Source: Oxalobacteraceae bacterium (lineage in GTDB: Bacteria > Pseudomonadota > Gammaproteobacteria > Burkholderiales > Burkholderiaceae_D). Taken from it: a stretch of DNA of 63,134 nt. The notes beneath the pieces were generated by a model. The model worked only from the letters and a program-made list of their open reading frames with translations. It was not told the DNA's origin and ran no database searches. The stretch is taken from contig JAIXQK010000176.1 in assembly GCA_027485795.1 (NCBI GenBank), positions 1-63,134 on the forward strand, written 5' to 3'. A program made the translations under genes and the position numbers. The first letter of the stretch is position 1. Each line of letters starts with the position of its first letter. Shown here in pieces: positions 59,059 to 63,134 of the stretch.

Positions 59059-60039
59059 ATGAAAACCTCCCACCTGCCCGATCAAATACCCGACGCGCCG
59101 GAGACACGGAGCGAGCGAGAACCGAAAACCGTCTTGCTGCTGAATGCCAATGCAGCCGGCGGCCGCGCTGCGGGTTACAGACGACAAATCGAAGAACACA
59201 CGGCGAAGCTGCCACGACGCCCCATGCTGTTTGTCAGCCGCGAGGCGCAAACCGCGATTCGTTTGGTCGATGCACTACCTGCGGGTAGCCGTGTGATTGT
59301 GTTCGGTGGCGATGGCACTGTGAATCAACTCCTGCCCTCGCTATTGGCCGGTAGCCATACGCTCGGCCTAGTGGCAGTCGGTAGCGGTAACGATACTGCG
59401 CGCGCATTTGGCGTCGACCGCATGAAATGGCATGTCGCGCTTGATCATGCGCTCGAATCTGCACCAGAAAAAATTGATCTCGGTGAGCTCACTTATACCA
59501 ACGCGCGCGGCTTCACTCAAACCAAACTGTTTGTGTCGAGTTTCTGCACAGGCTTCGACGCGGCGACTGTTCAGCAGGCACAATCGCTGCCCAGTTGGCT
59601 GGGCGGCATGCCGCGCTATACGCTGGCAACGCTGATCATGCTATCGGAGCTGAATAGCTTCGATCTGCACATCTCGGTAGATGGGAAGGCGATTCACGCT
59701 GGCCCCGTTCTGCTGGCCAGTGCACTCAACTCAGCCACCTATGGCGGTGGCATGCAAATCGCTCCCAGTGCATTGATTGATGATGGTGCGCTAGATCTGA
59801 TGATCGCTGAGCGTATGGGTTTAATGCGGGTACTTTCACTGCTACCGCGCATGCTGTTAGGCCGTCACCTTGGCGACCCCGGCGTTATCCATCAATGCTT
59901 TGGTGAGCTGCACATCAAAGCACAGCAACCCGTACCGATGGCTGCCGATGGTGAATACCTCGGCGAAGCCATCGAGGCAAGCCTTCGTATCAAGCCGGCA
60001 CAGTTGCTTGTGCTACGCGCGCAAAGCTCTCAGGGCTAG
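59059..60039 (+). CDS. Diacylglycerol/lipid kinase-family protein
   Basis: A 326-residue protein of the DAGK catalytic family, which phosphorylates diacylglycerol or related lipids with ATP. The N-terminal 20 residues are polar; then LLNANAAGG, the nucleotide motif VFGGDGTVNQLLP, and AVGSGNDTARAFG. The C-terminal domain has NSATYGGGMQIAPSALIDDG and MAADGEY, as in YegS/BmrU-type lipid kinases. No membrane segment. Its 3' end overlaps the convergent FMN glutamate-synthase gene by 50 bp. Confidence 0.88.
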   Translation: MKTSHLPDQIPDAPETRSEREPKTVLLLNANAAGGRAAGYRRQIEEHTAKLPRRPMLFVSREAQTAIRLVDALPAGSRVIVFGGDGTVNQLLPSLLAGSHTLGLVAVGSGNDTARAFGVDRMKWHVALDHALESAPEKIDLGELTYTNARGFTQTKLFVSSFCTGFDAATVQQAQSLPSWLGGMPRYTLATLIMLSELNSFDLHISVDGKAIHAGPVLLASALNSATYGGGMQIAPSALIDDGALDLMIAERMGLMRVLSLLPRMLLGRHLGDPGVIHQCFGELHIKAQQPVPMAADGEYLGEAIEASLRIKPAQLLVLRAQSSQG

Positions 60040-61600
60040 AAGCCTGCCAATCACTGCGGAATGGCTCCGGCAAATTCGGTAGCTGTGTTTCATCCAGCAG
60101 TACACCCGGTGCGAGCGTAGGAATCTGTGATGCCAGTGATACAGCGCGACCATCGGCATCACGCACCATGATGTAGTGCGGCGTAATTTGCTCTGGATGC
60201 TCCAAACCAGCAGCACCAATCAGCTCTGCAAATGCCTCCACGGTCAGATCATGGAAATTTTTGACGCGAGTCGCTTTATCCGGCACCACCAGTGCACGTT
60301 GACGATCTGGGTCTTGGGTGGCTACACCCGTCGGGCAATGATCGGTATGACAGGAACGCGACTGAATACAACCCAACGCAAACATGAAGCCACGCGCCGA
60401 ATTACACCAGTTAGCACCGAGCGCCATGGCCCGTGCGACATCAAAGGCGGAAATGATTTTTCCGGAGACACCGATCTTGAGTAGATCACGCTTGCCGACA
60501 CCGACCAAAGTGTTATGCACCAGACGCAAGCCTTCACGCATCGGCATACCCATGTGATCGCTAAACTCCACCGGTGCTGCACCCGTGCCGCCTTCGCTAC
60601 CATCGACCACAATGAAATCCGGCCAGGTATCTTCTTTCAGCATTGCCTTCACAATGCCGAACCACTCCCACGGCTGACCAACACATAGCTTGAAACCCAC
60701 TGGCTTACCACCCGACAGCTCGCGCAACCGACGAATGAAATCCACCAAGCCCTGTGGCGTCGAGAACTCGCTGTGTCCAGCGGGTGAAACACAATCCTGC
60801 CCCATCGGCACACCACGGGTGCTGGCGATCTCAGCGGTAACTTTCGCAGCGGGCAACACCCCGCCATGACCTGGCTTGGCGCCCTGCGAGAGTTTTATCT
60901 CGATCATTTTGACTTGTGGTGATTGCGCCTGCTGCGCAAACTTCTCGGGGTCGAAGTGGCCTGCAGAGTTGCGGCAGCCGAAATAGCCCGAGCCAATTTC
61001 CCAGATCAAATCGCCGCCATGCTCACGGTGATATGACGAGATCGAACCCTCACCGGTGTCATGTGCGAAGCCACCCATTTGCGCTCCGCGATTCAATGCG
61101 CGAATTGCATTCGGCGAGAGTGAGCCAAAGCTCATCGCCGAGATATTGAACACCGATGAAGAATACGGTTGCTTGCAATTGGGGCCACCGATCTGCACGC
61201 GGCAAGTCACTGCATCGGCATGCTTGGGTGCGGCCGAATGAATAAACCATTCGCTATCGCTGGCATACATTGAACGAACGGTACCAAAACCACGCTTATC
61301 ATTTTGGCGCTTGGCGCGCGAGTACACCATGGCGCGTTGATTGCGCGAGAACGGAAGATCTTCCTCATCACTCTCAATAAAGTACTGACGAATCTCTGGC
61401 CGAATATATTCGAGCATGAAGCGCAAATGGCCAGAGACGGGATAATTCCGCAAGACTGCATGACGCGTTTGCCGGTAGTCATGCAGACCCACGATAAACA
61501 GCGCGAGCGATAGTAGCGATAACCAGATCGATATTGGCAGCAATAAAAAAACGCCAAAACCGGTTAAGACCCATGGCAGAAAACGTGTGTATTGCATCAT
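59990..61600 (-). CDS. Membrane-anchored FMN-binding glutamate-synthase-domain protein
   Basis: A 536-residue protein. Two N-terminal membrane segments (WVLTGFGVFLLLPISIWLSL, then LALFIVGLH) precede a glutamate-synthase central-type (FMN) domain: FNISAMSFGSLSPNAIRAL, GGFAHDTGEGSISSYH, EIKLSQGAKPGHGGVLPAAK, DFIVVDGSEGGTGAAPVEF and a Cys cluster, ALGCIQSRSCHTDHCPTG, for a 3Fe-4S centre. It lacks the glutaminase domain, so it is not a full glutamate synthase; family members occur widely with unknown substrate, some acting in methylamine metabolism. Same strand as and 53 bp behind the hydratase-like gene. Confidence 0.88.
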   Translation of the reverse strand: MMQYTRFLPWVLTGFGVFLLLPISIWLSLLSLALFIVGLHDYRQTRHAVLRNYPVSGHLRFMLEYIRPEIRQYFIESDEEDLPFSRNQRAMVYSRAKRQNDKRGFGTVRSMYASDSEWFIHSAAPKHADAVTCRVQIGGPNCKQPYSSSVFNISAMSFGSLSPNAIRALNRGAQMGGFAHDTGEGSISSYHREHGGDLIWEIGSGYFGCRNSAGHFDPEKFAQQAQSPQVKMIEIKLSQGAKPGHGGVLPAAKVTAEIASTRGVPMGQDCVSPAGHSEFSTPQGLVDFIRRLRELSGGKPVGFKLCVGQPWEWFGIVKAMLKEDTWPDFIVVDGSEGGTGAAPVEFSDHMGMPMREGLRLVHNTLVGVGKRDLLKIGVSGKIISAFDVARAMALGANWCNSARGFMFALGCIQSRSCHTDHCPTGVATQDPDRQRALVVPDKATRVKNFHDLTVEAFAELIGAAGLEHPEQITPHYIMVRDADGRAVSLASQIPTLAPGVLLDETQLPNLPEPFRSDWQASSPESFARVAQATVPA

Positions 61601-61617
61601 TGATTGTCCCCTTGCTT

Positions 61618-61642
61618 CATCCCGATCAAGGCCGGGATCCAG
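61618..61642. repeat. REP-like inverted repeat
   Basis: CATCCCGATCAAGGCCGGGATCCAG: CCCGATC/AAGGCCGGGAT forms a small hairpin with the ending ATCCAG. The pattern resembles dispersed CTGGATCCCG...CGGGATGA repeats of betaproteobacteria. It sits in the 53-bp gap between two co-oriented genes. Only one copy is in the window. Confidence 0.5.
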
Positions 61643-61653
61643 AAAATTTTTGA

Positions 61654-62517
61654 CTAGTTAAACGCCACCGACACCGACGGATCACCCGGCAGCCCGATGT
61701 ACTGAATACGCACCCGCATACCCGGCTTGGTTGGTTGCGCCGGAATCAAGCTACCCAAACTCAAGAGATCACCCTTTTGTAAAGTGATGCCAGACTGCTT
61801 CAATGTTTTTGCTAACCAGATCGCTGCATTCAGCGGATTACCCATGATCGCGCTACCCTTGCCACGACCAAGCTCTTTATTTCCGTCCGCTTCATCGATC
61901 ATGACAATCGTCATCGTCGCCAGTGCATCGACAAACGCCTGCGTCACTTCGACTGGAATCTCCTGACCGGTAACGCCACCGCGAAACCCAACATTCACGG
62001 CAGCAAAGCGATTACCCGAGAACTGCCCCTCCAGCATCAGATCGGGCAGTTCGATAAAGGGCACTACGGATTCCAGATGCGCCAGCGCTTCCAGCGGGGT
62101 CTTGGCATCCGCTAAACCAGCGTCTTTCACTTCAACGAGGAAGTCCGCTTCGTATTGCGAACGCGCGCCGAAGTCATGCGGTAATACGGCGATGATGTCG
62201 ACCATATTGCGGTCGAACATATAACCCCAGCGCGGACCATCCACACCAAAACGCTGCTGCACCGCTGGGTTAGTGAATGCCGCCTTGTAGCCGATTGGGC
62301 TACCGAGCACCGTAGGTAGTTTTTTAGCGAGCTTCTGCTTGGTACATTCTGCATCCGCCACACTCATGTCGTTGCTGAATGCCTTGCTCGCACGACGCTG
62401 CTTGAAATCTTCCATGTAAGCGTCGATCTCTGCATCACTTGGGCAAGCGGCATTAGCGAGCGGTGTCATGCACACAAACCAAGCAGCGAATAGCGCGGGA
62501 ATCGTCCAGCCTCTCAT
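61654..62517 (-). CDS. Secreted hydratase-like protein (2-keto-4-pentenoate hydratase / FAH superfamily)
   Basis: A 287-residue protein with a signal peptide (TIPALFAAWFVCMTPLANAA, cleavage near residue 24) and an AGAGGAGACC site before the ATG. The body resembles MhpD-type hydratases: PIGYKAAFTNPAVQQRFGV, YEADFLVEVKD with the acidic metal-ligand region, FIELPDLM, and GSAIMGNPLNAAIWLAKTL near the end, then GDLLSLGSLI. Enzymes of this superfamily act on 2-keto acids in the cytoplasm, so an exported one is unusual. It heads a unit with the FMN protein. Activity unproved. Confidence 0.8.
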   Translation of the reverse strand: MRGWTIPALFAAWFVCMTPLANAACPSDAEIDAYMEDFKQRRASKAFSNDMSVADAECTKQKLAKKLPTVLGSPIGYKAAFTNPAVQQRFGVDGPRWGYMFDRNMVDIIAVLPHDFGARSQYEADFLVEVKDAGLADAKTPLEALAHLESVVPFIELPDLMLEGQFSGNRFAAVNVGFRGGVTGQEIPVEVTQAFVDALATMTIVMIDEADGNKELGRGKGSAIMGNPLNAAIWLAKTLKQSGITLQKGDLLSLGSLIPAQPTKPGMRVRIQYIGLPGDPSVSVAFN

Positions 62518-62982
62518 GGGTCGGTCTCCTCTATTAGTGGCGCCGAGAATAGCATGCGCGAACTATGAAAATTCCCTATTCCCGTACGTAGCGATGCAGT
62601 CGCGGTTACGAGTTCACAGCGCTGCCAAAGGGACTGCCTTTATCAAGCCGAATCATCCGTTGTGGGTTCGTCATCGATGTAGGTACGGATGCACGAGCAC
62701 TTTGCTGCATAGCAGTATGACGCGCACATGACTGCATCGAGTAAGAGTCAATAAATGGTTCTAAAAATTTTCAAGATGAAAATAATTCGACGCTCACGGC
62801 ATTCTCGATTAATTAACCTCGCGCGTAACTAATCCAGTGTTTTTGCGCACCTTCAGACTTTGTTATCAAAATACTCTTTAATGTTAGTAAGTTAATCACC
62901 TTCGGAATTTTATTGATTGTCAATCTCACCAAGCATCAAGTATTCTTGCCGCGCAGTAATTTTTCATTTCCGGAGGGGAGAT
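62518..62982. other. 465-bp AT-rich intergenic region
   Basis: Divergent promoter region between the hydratase-like gene and the gene at the right edge. The right half is clearly AT-rich (runs of A and T around 62760-62930), consistent with a strong promoter for the rightward gene. No gene-like frame, no clear hairpin or palindrome longer than about 6 bases was found. Confidence 0.5.
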
Positions 62983-63134
62983 ATGGCGAAGAACATTCGC
63001 TTCGGTGAGTATGTGCAGGCAGTGACAGTCGATTCCGACTCGATCAGCTACTCAAAGCTCATTCCAAAACCGAAGCTAGACAAGAACGGGAAAGAAATCC
63101 CGATGAAGCCCGAGAAGATGCAGCTCGCGGGCTC
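62983..63134 (+). CDS. Unknown protein, N-terminal part (cut by window end)
   Basis: About 50 codons from the ATG at 62983, preceded by the strong site CGGAGGGGAG. The peptide starts MAKNIRFGEYVQAVTVDSDS and is polar and Lys-rich (LIPKPKLDKNGKEIPMKPEK), with no signal peptide visible. Family cannot be determined from this part; the strong ribosome-binding site and AT-rich upstream region suggest high expression. Confidence 0.65.
   Translation, partial: MAKNIRFGEYVQAVTVDSDSISYSKLIPKPKLDKNGKEIPMKPEKMQLAG

Noticed and set aside
62468-62731. An 87-codon plus-strand frame over the start of the hydratase-like gene
   Set aside because: It overlaps the signal-peptide region of a well-supported gene, has no ribosome-binding site and no recognisable features.

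Overview
The window reads as a chromosomal segment of a betaproteobacterium. It is moderately GC-rich and dense in genes, with Burkholderiales/Rhodocyclales-like content: a phasin, Adhesin_E small secreted proteins, a cyanophycin locus of the cphA'/cphA type with its DUF1854 and ABC-transporter companions, an AcoR-like sigma-54 activator and a TatB of the betaproteobacterial type. This assignment is inference from gene content; no rRNA or tRNA gene was recognised.

Layout. 1-2.7 kb: the 3' end of glyA, then serine-glyoxylate aminotransferase and hydroxypyruvate reductase, a serine-cycle/photorespiration-like trio. 2.8-10.9 kb: an EF-hand protein, an AcoR-like activator, a textbook sigma-54 promoter with a palindromic upstream site driving a Tat-exported amidohydrolase and a Cys-rich secreted protein, a di-heme oxidoreductase, and a run of small envelope genes including tatB. 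11-25.3 kb: hydrolase, MltD, an envelope O-acyltransferase/SGNH pair, a BPL_N protein, phasin, an aminotransferase/SDR pair, small secreted proteins, a FemAB-like transferase divergent from a tiny membrane protein, and a TauE-type transporter.

25.5-39.8 kb is the most unusual part. An O-GlcNAc-transferase-like (GT41) gene is coupled with a 1-nt gap to a 1079-residue protein made almost entirely of octapeptides, with a 408-bp higher-order repeat. Then come an outer-membrane-protein-like gene, a FlaG-like gene, a 969-residue double-TerB protein with 25-residue repeats and C-terminal membrane segments, a 7TM sensor kinase/response regulator pair and a motA without motB. Several genes here look AT-richer than the rest by eye.

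40-43.7 kb: a second copy of the FemAB-like/small membrane protein divergent pair, a membrane-anchored methyltransferase and nhaA. 43.7-51.5 kb: cyanophycin synthesis (cphA' and cphA) divergent from an ABC exporter with a zinc ribbon and its DUF1854 partner. 51.8-59 kb: a repeat protein of unknown function and a three-gene heavy-metal RND efflux operon. 59-63.1 kb: a DAG-kinase-like protein, an FMN glutamate-synthase-like protein, an unusual secreted hydratase-family protein and the start of an unknown gene.

A dispersed palindromic element with the core GCAGACAGTAC-N5-GTAC(G/C)GCAAG occurs in the gaps near 18.8 and 38.8 kb (twice), with a diverged copy near 10.9 kb. At 38.9 kb it looks like a bidirectional terminator. 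All functional statements rest on reading the sequence and recalled family knowledge; no database search was run.
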